Shown piece after piece: positions 1 to 5,705 of a stretch of DNA of 9,701 nucleotides. This DNA comes from JBMNRY01 sp050944915 (GTDB lineage Bacteria; Bacillota; Limnochordia; JAAZLZ01): the NCBI GenBank assembly GCA_050944915.1, contig JBMNRY010000076.1, forward strand, positions 1-9,701, read 5' to 3'. A program made the translations under genes and the position numbers. Below the pieces are notes generated by a model. That model was given only the letters and a program-made list of their open reading frames with translations. It made no database searches and was not told where the DNA came from. Each line of letters begins with the position of its first letter. The stretch's first letter is position 1.

Positions 1-229
1 CGATAAGACCCAGTTGGCCGTCTTCACCTTAGCGGCCCGCACCGGCAATCCCTGGTCCGTCTTCCTCGGCGGCGGGACGGCCATGGTCATCGTCACTTTA
101 TTGGGCGCCTATTTCGGTGGTTATATCACGAGATATGTGCCGGAAAGGTACGTTAGTTTAGCTGCCGGCCTTTTATTCATTGCCTTTGGCATCCTTTTTA
201 TTTACCAAGGTTTACGGGATTGTGCTTGA
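1..229 (+). CDS. UPF0016/GDT1 (TMEM165-like) membrane cation transporter, C-terminal part
   Basis: This is the 3' end of a gene that begins left of the window; the reading frame is open from base 2 to the TGA at 227-229, leaving 75 visible residues. The fragment starts with D-K-T-Q-L-A, which matches the second half of the signature motif E-x-G-D-(K/R)-(T/S) of the UPF0016/GDT1 family, the motif that binds the ion. Two clear hydrophobic stretches follow (about residues 18-41 and 50-70 of the fragment), separated by a short charged loop around Y-V-P-E-R-Y, as in the last helices of this family. Family members export Mn2+ or exchange Ca2+/Mn2+ for protons across the cytoplasmic membrane; which ion is moved here cannot be told. 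Most of the protein, including the first motif copy, is outside the window. It has no evident functional tie to the downstream genes. Confidence 0.8.
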   Translation, partial: DKTQLAVFTLAARTGNPWSVFLGGGTAMVIVTLLGAYFGGYITRYVPERYVSLAAGLLFIAFGILFIYQGLRDCA

Positions 230-327
230 TGGAAAAGACCGACAACCCCCCTTTATTTTGCCTAAAGGGTTCTCCTCCGGGGACAAGAAGTCATTAGGGA
301 CTTCGAATCTCGGAAGGAGGACCCTCG
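230..327 (+). other. Short intergenic gap with a small hairpin
   Basis: This 98-bp gap separates the transporter from the amidase. It contains a perfect 7-bp inverted repeat, CCCTTTA (249-255) and TAAAGGG (263-269), with a 7-nt loop, and a second 6-bp one, GAAGTC (287-292) and GACTTC (299-304). Neither is followed by a run of T, so neither is a convincing intrinsic terminator. A good Shine-Dalgarno for the amidase, AAGGAGG, lies at 314-320. I see no clear promoter, so the amidase may be read through from the transporter. Confidence 0.4.
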
Positions 328-1044
328 GTGGGCCCGAAAGGAACCTTACAGCTTTATTCCAACCCTATTTCTACCATTATTCTCATCATTTTCTTTCTAC
401 TATCTACATTGACCGGTGGCTCTCCCGGCCAAAGTAGCCCACCTACGGGGGGCTCTCCCGCCTCACCCCCGGCCAAAGGTGCACCCCAAAATCCCAACGG
501 TCCGTTGAAAGGTCGGACTATCGTTATCGATCCCGGCCATGGTGGCCAGGATCCCGGTGCCGTCGGTTATAGTGGTAAGACTTATGAGAAGTATAATGTC
601 CTGTGGATTGCCCTGGATTTGCGCCAGATGTTAGAAGAAGCGGGCGCGAAGGTGATCATGACCAGGAGTAGTGATGTCTATCTCACCTTGGCTTCCCGGG
701 TGAATCTGGCCAACCGCTCCGGCGCCGATATCTATATCAGTATTCATAATGATGCCAACCGCAATACGGGCATCCACGGCACTACAACTTACTTTTACAC
801 CTGGCAAAGCCAGAAATTGGGCCAGGATATTCAGCGGGAATTGGTAGGAATCCTGGGATCAAGAGATGTGGGAGTCCGTCGCCAGCCCTTCTATGTCATT
901 CGTTACACCCAGATGCCGTCGGTACTAGTGGAAGTTGGCTTCATGACCCATCCCAGTGAAGAAAAGCTGTTAGTCGACCCTGCCTACCGGGTAAAGGCGG
1001 CTAGGGGCATTTACAACGGCATCCTGCGGTATTTCCGCGGTTGA
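328..1044 (+). CDS. Exported N-acetylmuramoyl-L-alanine amidase (Amidase_3 family)
   Basis: This zinc enzyme cuts the amide bond between N-acetylmuramic acid and L-alanine in peptidoglycan and acts outside the membrane. Residues 13-29 are a hydrophobic signal peptide or membrane anchor. Residues 30-60 are a Gly/Ser/Pro-rich linker, and about 62-238 form the Amidase_3 domain. Visible catalytic residues are His71 (in D-P-G-H-G-G), Glu87, His140 (in S-I-H-N-D-A) and Glu202 (in V-E-V-G-F-M), which correspond to the zinc ligands and catalytic glutamate of the family. The GTG start is supported by AAGGAGG at 314-320, 7 nt upstream. The 238-residue length is close to Bacillus CwlD, but the catalytic domain lacks the extra segment seen there before the second histidine, so I do not assign cwlD; it also resembles other single-domain LytC/AmiC-type catalytic domains. 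No cell-wall-binding repeats are present. The stop codon overlaps the -35 box of the purine promoter. Confidence 0.92.
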   Translation: MGPKGTLQLYSNPISTIILIIFFLLSTLTGGSPGQSSPPTGGSPASPPAKGAPQNPNGPLKGRTIVIDPGHGGQDPGAVGYSGKTYEKYNVLWIALDLRQMLEEAGAKVIMTRSSDVYLTLASRVNLANRSGADIYISIHNDANRNTGIHGTTTYFYTWQSQKLGQDIQRELVGILGSRDVGVRRQPFYVIRYTQMPSVLVEVGFMTHPSEEKLLVDPAYRVKAARGIYNGILRYFRG

Positions 1045-1069
1045 CAGGACTGGCGGGTTTTGGTAAATT
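1041..1069 (+). promoter_or_regulatory. Predicted sigma-A promoter of the pur operon
   Basis: A perfect -35 hexamer, TTGACA, lies at 1041-1046. After a 17-bp spacer comes TAAATT at 1064-1069 (4 of 6 matches to TATAAT), with a TGn extended -10 element at 1061-1063. The -35 box overlaps the TGA stop codon of the amidase gene (1042-1044). The expected transcription start is near 1075-1077, about 30 nt before the riboswitch aptamer, which fits a promoter serving the riboswitch and the pur genes. This is inferred from sequence only. Confidence 0.72.
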
Positions 1070-1102
1070 TAATCTGTAATCATTCCCATATATGATGAAA
1101 GT

Positions 1103-1205
1103 GCATCTAGGGTTCCGCCCCAGAAGTGGGGGTCTGTGACCGAGTGATGCAGGTGCCTGGGAGATGGCACTACACCCTAGAGGGATAAAAGCCCTGGCGG
1201 GTAGG
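1103..1205 (+). ncRNA. ykkC subtype 2 riboswitch aptamer, probably PRPP-sensing
   Basis: The ykkC-family core is readable: C-T-A-G-G-G-T-T-C-C-G at 1107-1117, G-A-C-C-G-A-G at 1138-1144 and G-G-G-A-T-A-A-A-A-G-C-C-C at 1182-1194. The P1 helix is a perfect 8-bp pairing of TCTAGGGT (1106-1113) with ACCCTAGA (1174-1181). Inside it are a hairpin CCCC (1118-1121)/GGGG (1128-1131) and a hairpin GTGCC (1153-1157)/GGCAC (1166-1170). Subtype 1 senses guanidine, 2a ppGpp and 2b PRPP. The downstream genes are all de novo purine synthesis genes, including the PRPP-using PurF, so 2b (PRPP) is the likely ligand. The 2a/2b difference rests on very few bases that I cannot resolve by eye. No guanine aptamer precedes it, since only about 30 nt lie between the predicted start and P1, so this would be a singlet rather than the tandem guanine-PRPP form. 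Confidence 0.85.
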
Positions 1206-1244
1206 TTTCATGCAATACCATGAACCCTACCCGTTTATTTTTTT
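1198..1244 (+). terminator. Intrinsic terminator of the riboswitch expression platform
   Basis: The 15-nt arms 1198-1212 and 1219-1233 pair with a single U-C mismatch around a 6-nt loop, and are followed by TTTATTTTTTT (1234-1244). The 5' arm begins with CGGGTAGG, which directly follows the conserved G-A-T-A-A-A-A-G-C-C-C block and is probably also part of the 3' end of the folded aptamer. If so, ligand binding would block the terminator and turn the pur operon on, as reported for PRPP riboswitches. It lies about 114 nt before the purC start, so it acts by premature termination and not by hiding the ribosome-binding site. Confidence 0.92.
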
Positions 1245-1343
1245 CCCGATCATCTTGCACGTTAGGGAGACTCTAGATGGGCAGGAAGAAGATGGCTGTT
1301 CCGGGAACTGTTAGAGGAGATAATAAGAACGGTTAGGCACAGC
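1245..1343 (+). other. Leader between riboswitch terminator and purC
   Basis: This stretch of about 100 nt of untranslated leader has no recognisable aptamer; the purine-aptamer core is absent. It contains an 11-nt inverted repeat, GTTCC-G-GGAAC (1298-1308), and a possible 19-codon ORF (1277-1336, ATG to TAG) with a weak AGGGAGA six nt upstream. Neither can be supported as functional from one sequence. Confidence 0.4.
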
Positions 1344-1352
1344 AGGAGGGGG
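1344..1352 (+). promoter_or_regulatory. Shine-Dalgarno supporting a TTG start for purC
   Basis: AGGAGG at 1344-1349, continuing as GGG, lies 8 nt before the TTG at 1358-1360. The competing ATG at 1388 has only a G-run and GTAGGG upstream, so this site favours the TTG start. Confidence 0.65.
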
Positions 1353-1357
1353 AAAAT

Positions 1358-2071
1358 TTGATCAACACTTCAGGGGGGGTAGGGAAAATGGTTAAGGGCG
1401 AACTGATTTATCGGGGTAAGGCCAAGGCTGTCTATGCTACCGATGATCCTGATGTCATCCTTTTCCACTTTACCGATGATGTGCCGGATATGGGAACCGA
1501 AGAAAAGAGGCAAGTGGCCGGCAAGGGAGAGCTCAATAATAGGATCAATGGGCAGATTTTCGAGCTCTTGACGGAACATTGGGTGCCGAACCATTTCTTA
1601 CGTCGCCTAGGGGAGCGGGAAACCTTAGTTCGGAACTTGGAAATGATCCCACTAGAGGTGGTGGTTCGCAACATCGCAGCGGGTCCTTTGGTATCCCGTC
1701 TTGGCTGGCAGGCCGATGAGGTCTTGCCCCGGCCTATCGTGGAATTCTATCTCAAAAGCGATGAGCTGGGGGATCCCCTGGTCAATGAATCCCACATCGC
1801 GGCTATGAAATTGGCCCGGGTCAATGAATTGAATTATATCCGGAGGCAATCCTTGGTGGTTAACCAGATTCTCCAGGGTTATCTAAAACCCCGGGGTCTG
1901 CGGTTGGTGGATTTCAAGCTGGAATTCGGTCGGTTCCACGGACAAGTCCTCCTGGGCGATGAGATTTCCCTGGATACCGTCCAGTTATTGGACGATTCAG
2001 GCGGAATAAGGTGGGAGCGATTCCCTGAAGATGGGGAGCTATACCACATGGTGGGCCAACGGCTTTTTTAG
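1358..2071 (+). CDS. purC: Phosphoribosylaminoimidazole-succinocarboxamide (SAICAR) synthetase
   Basis: PurC joins CAIR and aspartate with ATP to form SAICAR in the cytoplasm. Residues 14-28 (E-L-I-Y-R-G-K-A-K-A-V-Y) form the ATP-binding N-terminus. Other family blocks are A-G-K-G-E-L-N-N-R (54-62), V-V-R-N-I-A-A-G (102-109), R-P-I-V-E-F (125-130), D-P-L-V-N-E (139-144) and V-D-F-K-L-E-F-G (184-191). The 237 residues from TTG match the usual family length. Starting at the in-frame ATG at 1388 gives 227 residues and fits the conserved N-terminus equally well, so the start is uncertain. Against E. coli PurC, Ser100 is Pro110, Arg199 is Gln209 and Arg215 is Pro223, and the tail after E-R-F is about four residues short. 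The reading frame looks intact. It is the first gene of the riboswitch-controlled operon, 40 nt before purL. Confidence 0.93.
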   Translation: MINTSGGVGKMVKGELIYRGKAKAVYATDDPDVILFHFTDDVPDMGTEEKRQVAGKGELNNRINGQIFELLTEHWVPNHFLRRLGERETLVRNLEMIPLEVVVRNIAAGPLVSRLGWQADEVLPRPIVEFYLKSDELGDPLVNESHIAAMKLARVNELNYIRRQSLVVNQILQGYLKPRGLRLVDFKLEFGRFHGQVLLGDEISLDTVQLLDDSGGIRWERFPEDGELYHMVGQRLF

Positions 2072-2111
2072 GAAACCCTAAGGTTTAGTTTATTTTGCGA
2101 GGAGGTTTACC

Positions 2112-4328
2112 ATGGACTTAGGGGAGATTAAACGTAACCGCGCCTGGCGACAAATGGGTCTGCGGGATAGCGAATATGAGAAAATCGTCGAATATCTCGG
2201 TCGGGAACCGAACTGGACCGAGTTAGGTATGTTTGCCGTCTTATGGTCGGAACATTGTGCCTACAAGCATTCTAGACCCTTGCTCGGGGATCTGCCTACG
2301 GAAGGAGAGCAGGTCCTGGTGGGACCGGGGGAAAACGCCGGTGTTGTCGATATCGGTGGGGAACAAGCGGTGGCCTTTCGCATCGAGTCCCACAACCACC
2401 CGGTTTTTGTGGAACCCTATCACGGAGCCGCCACCGGTGTGGGAGGCATCATCAGAGATATCATCTCCATGGGAGCCCGCCCCATCGCCCTCTTAGATTC
2501 CCTTCGCTTTGGAGACTTGGAGCATGAGCGAGCCCGTTGGCATTTAAGGGAAGGGGTTAAGGGTATCGCCGATTACGGCAATACCGTCGGTGTGCCCACG
2601 GTTGGGGGCGAGGTTTACTTCGGTGAACCTTATGGGGATAACCCTTTATGTAACGCGATGTGTGTCGGCCTACTCCCGAAGAAGTGGCTAACCAAAGGAA
2701 TGGCCGCCGGTGTCGGTAACCCTGTATTCCTAGTCGGCGCCGCTACGGGACGGGACGGGATCCATGGTGCCACCTTCGCCTCCGATGAATTAGGGGACGA
2801 AGGGGAGCCCCTCAATGTTCAAATCGGCGATCCCGAAACGGAACGGCGGTTGATCGAAGCCTGTCTGGAATTAGTGGCCAGCGAAGGGATCGTGGGCATC
2901 CAAGATATGGGTGCTGCGGGGATCACCTCCTCCTGTTCGGAAACTGCGGCTCGGGCCGGCAGCGGTATCGAAATCGATGTGGCCTTCGTCCCCCGACGGG
3001 AAGAGGGGATGACCCCATACGAAATTATGCTCTCCGAATCCCAGGAGAGGATGCTCGTCATCGCCCAAGCGGGTTCTGAGAAAACCGTTGAAGAAATCTG
3101 TGCCCGCTGGGATCTCCATTGCGCCCAAATCGGCCGGGTGACCGATGATGGTTACCTCCGGGTGTTAGAAGATGGGGAAGTGGTGGCCGAAGTACCTGCT
3201 AAAGCCCTCACCGATTGGGCTCCTACCTATGAACCTCCCGCGGAAAAACCAGCCTATTTGGCCGAGACAGCGGCTTGGCAGCTCGATAATTTGGCCGAAC
3301 CTAGTTGTTATACCGAGACACTCAAGAAATTATTGGATAGTCCCAATATCGCAAGCAAAGAATGGATCTACAGCCAATATGACCACCAAATGCGGGGGAA
3401 TACCCGAGTAGGCCCCGGTCGGGATGCTGCTATTTTGCAGATCCCTGAGAGTGGGAAATATATCGCGGTGGCCGTCGATGGTAACGGGCGGTACACTTAC
3501 CTGGATCCTTACCAGGGCGGAGCTTTGAGTGTGGCCGAAGGAGCCCGGAATGTGGCTTGTTGTGGTGCCCGGCCCTTAGGATTCACCAACTGTTTGAATT
3601 TCGGCAGTCCCGAAAACCCCGAGGTTTATTGGCAGTTCCAACAAACAATTAACGGTTTAGGGGATGCAGCTCGGATTTTAGGGATTCCCGTAACCGGTGG
3701 TAATGTTAGTCTGTACAATGACACGGCCGGTCGAGCCGTTTATCCCACACCGGTGGTCGGTATGGTGGGTTTGATCGACAGGGCAGATCAGATTCGTCCC
3801 GGCGGTTGGCAAGGGGCAGGGGATCGGATCTACTTGTTGGGTGCCACCCAAGGACAACTGGGGGGCAGCGAATATTTAGCCCATATCCACGGGTTGGTCA
3901 CCGGTCAGCCCCCACAGCTTAATTTGGAGGAGGAGAAGGCCCTCATCGAGTTGCTCCTCGAAGGAGGCGACCTGCTGAAAAGCGCCCATGATTTAAGCGA
4001 AGGGGGCTTAGCTGTCGCTTTAGTGGAAAGCTCCCTCTGGGGAGAAATGGGCATCAAAATCGATCTAGGCCAAGTCGACATGCGCCTTGATGCCTATCTT
4101 TTCGATGAAAGTCCTTCTCGGGTGATCGTCAGCGTTGCTCCCCAGCGGGCCGCGGAGTTAGAAGCCTTGGCGGATCGCAAAGGGGTGGCTTATCAAGCCC
4201 TGGGCGAAACGGGGGGCGATGAAATCGTAATCGAAGTTGCTGGTCAGAAGATCATTGAACTATCCCTGGAGGAAGGGGCCCAGGTTTACCGGGAAGCCAT
4301 TCCCGCCCGACTTAAGGAGGAAGCCTAA
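2112..4328 (+). CDS. purL: Phosphoribosylformylglycinamidine (FGAM) synthase subunit PurL, short form
   Basis: PurL is the catalytic subunit that converts FGAR to FGAM using ATP and ammonia. At 738 residues it is the short Gram-positive/archaeal type (B. subtilis PurL is about 740), without the N-terminal PurS-like and C-terminal glutaminase domains of the long enterobacterial enzyme. Family motifs are W-S-E-H-C-A-Y-K-H-S (45-54), G-P-G-E-N-A-G (71-77), E-S-H-N-H-P (92-97), G-A-A-T-G-V-G-G (105-112), P-T-V-G-G-E, G-I-T-S-S-C-S-E and P-Y-E-I-M-L-S-E-S-Q-E-R-M in the first AIRS-like half. The second half carries D-G-N-G-R-Y-T-Y-L-D-P-Y and P-V-T-G-G-N-V-S-L-Y-N. The ATG follows AGGAGG at 2100-2105. 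This form normally works with PurS and PurQ, whose genes usually sit directly upstream in Bacillus-type operons; here the 40 nt after purC leaves no room for them. The stop overlaps the purF start (TAATG). Confidence 0.97.
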   Translation: MDLGEIKRNRAWRQMGLRDSEYEKIVEYLGREPNWTELGMFAVLWSEHCAYKHSRPLLGDLPTEGEQVLVGPGENAGVVDIGGEQAVAFRIESHNHPVFVEPYHGAATGVGGIIRDIISMGARPIALLDSLRFGDLEHERARWHLREGVKGIADYGNTVGVPTVGGEVYFGEPYGDNPLCNAMCVGLLPKKWLTKGMAAGVGNPVFLVGAATGRDGIHGATFASDELGDEGEPLNVQIGDPETERRLIEACLELVASEGIVGIQDMGAAGITSSCSETAARAGSGIEIDVAFVPRREEGMTPYEIMLSESQERMLVIAQAGSEKTVEEICARWDLHCAQIGRVTDDGYLRVLEDGEVVAEVPAKALTDWAPTYEPPAEKPAYLAETAAWQLDNLAEPSCYTETLKKLLDSPNIASKEWIYSQYDHQMRGNTRVGPGRDAAILQIPESGKYIAVAVDGNGRYTYLDPYQGGALSVAEGARNVACCGARPLGFTNCLNFGSPENPEVYWQFQQTINGLGDAARILGIPVTGGNVSLYNDTAGRAVYPTPVVGMVGLIDRADQIRPGGWQGAGDRIYLLGATQGQLGGSEYLAHIHGLVTGQPPQLNLEEEKALIELLLEGGDLLKSAHDLSEGGLAVALVESSLWGEMGIKIDLGQVDMRLDAYLFDESPSRVIVSVAPQRAAELEALADRKGVAYQALGETGGDEIVIEVAGQKIIELSLEEGAQVYREAIPARLKEEA

Positions 4329-5704
4329 TGGATAAACCCAGGGAAGAATGTGGCGTTTTCGGCGTTTACGGGCCGCGGGGCTCTGTCCAAGGGGCCTACT
4401 TGACTTACCTCGGCCTTTATGCCCTCCAACATCGGGGGCAGGAAAGCGCAGGGATCGCCGTGGGCGATGGGGAAAGGATGCGCTTGCATAAGGGTATGGG
4501 CCTTGTTGCCGATGTTTTCGATGGGGAGATCTTGGATCGTTTACCCGGCTTCCAAGCTGTGGGCCATGTCCGCTACTCCACCTCGGGCCGGACCCTCTCC
4601 ATTAATGCCCAACCCATGTTAGTCCAATGTTCCCACGGGATGTTGGCCCTGGTCCATAACGGCAATTTAACCAATGGCGAGGCCCTAAAAGAGGAATTAT
4701 TGGCCGGCGGGTCAGTCTTTCAGACGACCACCGACAGCGAGATCATCATCAATTTAGTAGCTCGCTACGGCGATGATCTCTTGCGGGCCATTGAGCAAAC
4801 CTACCAAAAGCTAGAAGGGGCCTTTGCGGTCGTAGGGATGACTAATCAGGCCCTTTTTGGTTGGAGGGATCCGTTAGGGATCAGGCCCTTGGCCTTCGGG
4901 AAACTCCCCGATGGAACCTATTTGTTAGCTTCCGAAAGCTGCGCCTTAACCAGTTTGGGTGCCGAGGAAATTCGGGAGATCGGCCCGGGGGAACTGGTGA
5001 TCATCGATGAGGAGGGACCCCAGTTCTATCAACTGGCCCGAAGCAACCGGGAGGCTTTCTGTGTCTTCGAGTACGTCTATTTCGCCCGGCAAGACAGCAT
5101 CCTTAAGGGCCGCAATGTCCATGAAATCCGTAAGGCCTTAGGGCGCCAGTTGGCCCGAGAACAAAGGTCGGAAGCAGACTTGGTCATCGCCGCGCCCGAT
5201 TCGGGGACATCCCCAGCCTTAGGTTTTGCCCAGGAGAGCGGGATCCCCTTTGAAATAGGTTTGGTGAAGAATCGCTATGTGGGCCGTACCTTTATCCGAC
5301 CTACACCCCAAATGCGGGCTTTAGATGTTCAGATCAAGATGAATCCTATCGAGGCCATCCTCAAGGACCGGCGGGTGGTCATCATCGATGATTCCATCGT
5401 GCGGGGGACGACCAGCGTGAAAACGGTGCAAATGCTCAGGGAAGCTGGGGTTCGGGAGATCTTGATGTATATCGCGTCTCCTCCCTATGTCCACCCTTGC
5501 TATTACGGCATCGATACGCCTTCGACAGAAGATTTATTAGCCACCAATCGGACGGTGGAGGAGATCCGGGAGTACATTGGGGCCGACAAACTGGCTTACT
5601 TAAGCTTAGAAGGGTTGATCCAAGCCGTCGGCATGGCCCCCGATCAAGTTTGTACAGCTTGTTTTTCGGGAGAATATCCCCATTTGGACAAGGGAGGTTA
5701 CTGA
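4328..5704 (+). CDS. purF: Amidophosphoribosyltransferase (glutamine PRPP amidotransferase)
   Basis: PurF catalyses the first committed purine step, PRPP plus glutamine to phosphoribosylamine. The N-terminal Ntn-type glutaminase domain starts at Cys8 (E-E-C-G-V-F-G), so a 7-residue propeptide is expected to be removed, shorter than the 11 residues in B. subtilis. The glutaminase domain also shows H-R-G-Q-E-S (35-40), R-Y-S-T-S-G (82-87) and N-G-N-L-T-N (111-116). The phosphoribosyltransferase domain has the PRPP loop V-I-I-D-D-S-I-V-R-G-T-T-S (351-363). Cys245, Cys391, Cys442 and Cys445 match the four ligands of the 4Fe-4S cluster in Bacillus-type PurF, which suggests oxygen-sensitive turnover. 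The ATG overlaps the purL stop by one base, and AAGGAGG at 4314-4320 lies inside the end of purL, so translation is probably coupled. As the main PRPP user, PurF fits control by a PRPP-sensing leader. Confidence 0.98.
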   Translation: MDKPREECGVFGVYGPRGSVQGAYLTYLGLYALQHRGQESAGIAVGDGERMRLHKGMGLVADVFDGEILDRLPGFQAVGHVRYSTSGRTLSINAQPMLVQCSHGMLALVHNGNLTNGEALKEELLAGGSVFQTTTDSEIIINLVARYGDDLLRAIEQTYQKLEGAFAVVGMTNQALFGWRDPLGIRPLAFGKLPDGTYLLASESCALTSLGAEEIREIGPGELVIIDEEGPQFYQLARSNREAFCVFEYVYFARQDSILKGRNVHEIRKALGRQLAREQRSEADLVIAAPDSGTSPALGFAQESGIPFEIGLVKNRYVGRTFIRPTPQMRALDVQIKMNPIEAILKDRRVVIIDDSIVRGTTSVKTVQMLREAGVREILMYIASPPYVHPCYYGIDTPSTEDLLATNRTVEEIREYIGADKLAYLSLEGLIQAVGMAPDQVCTACFSGEYPHLDKGGY

Positions 5705-5705
5705 C

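Noticed and set aside
249..269. Hairpin CCCTTTA/TAAAGGG after the transporter gene as a terminator.
   Set aside because: There is no T-tract after the stem, so intrinsic termination is not supported.
180..437. An 85-codon + strand frame linking the transporter end and the amidase start.
   Set aside because: It overlaps two better-supported genes in another frame and its translation has no family features.
1298..1308. Inverted repeat GTTCC-G-GGAAC in the leader, a possible operator.
   Set aside because: It is short, single, downstream of the predicted promoter, and does not match the PurR box or the Bacillus LexA box orientation.
1277..1336. A 19-codon ORF in the leader (ATG to TAG) with AGGGAGA six nt upstream, a candidate leader peptide.
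   Set aside because: The Shine-Dalgarno is weak, the composition is unremarkable, there is no run of regulatory codons, and it lies after the terminator, so a role in attenuation is hard to argue.
1075..1357. A guanine riboswitch in tandem with the ykkC aptamer, or a T-box leader.
   Set aside because: The purine-aptamer core and the T-box sequence are both absent on direct reading, and there is not enough space before the ykkC aptamer.
2073..2096. Small hairpin AAACC-CTAA-GGTTT between purC and purL followed by a T-rich stretch.
   Set aside because: A 5-bp AT-rich stem with an interrupted T-run is too weak for a terminator inside an operon; the purL ribosome-binding site follows at once.
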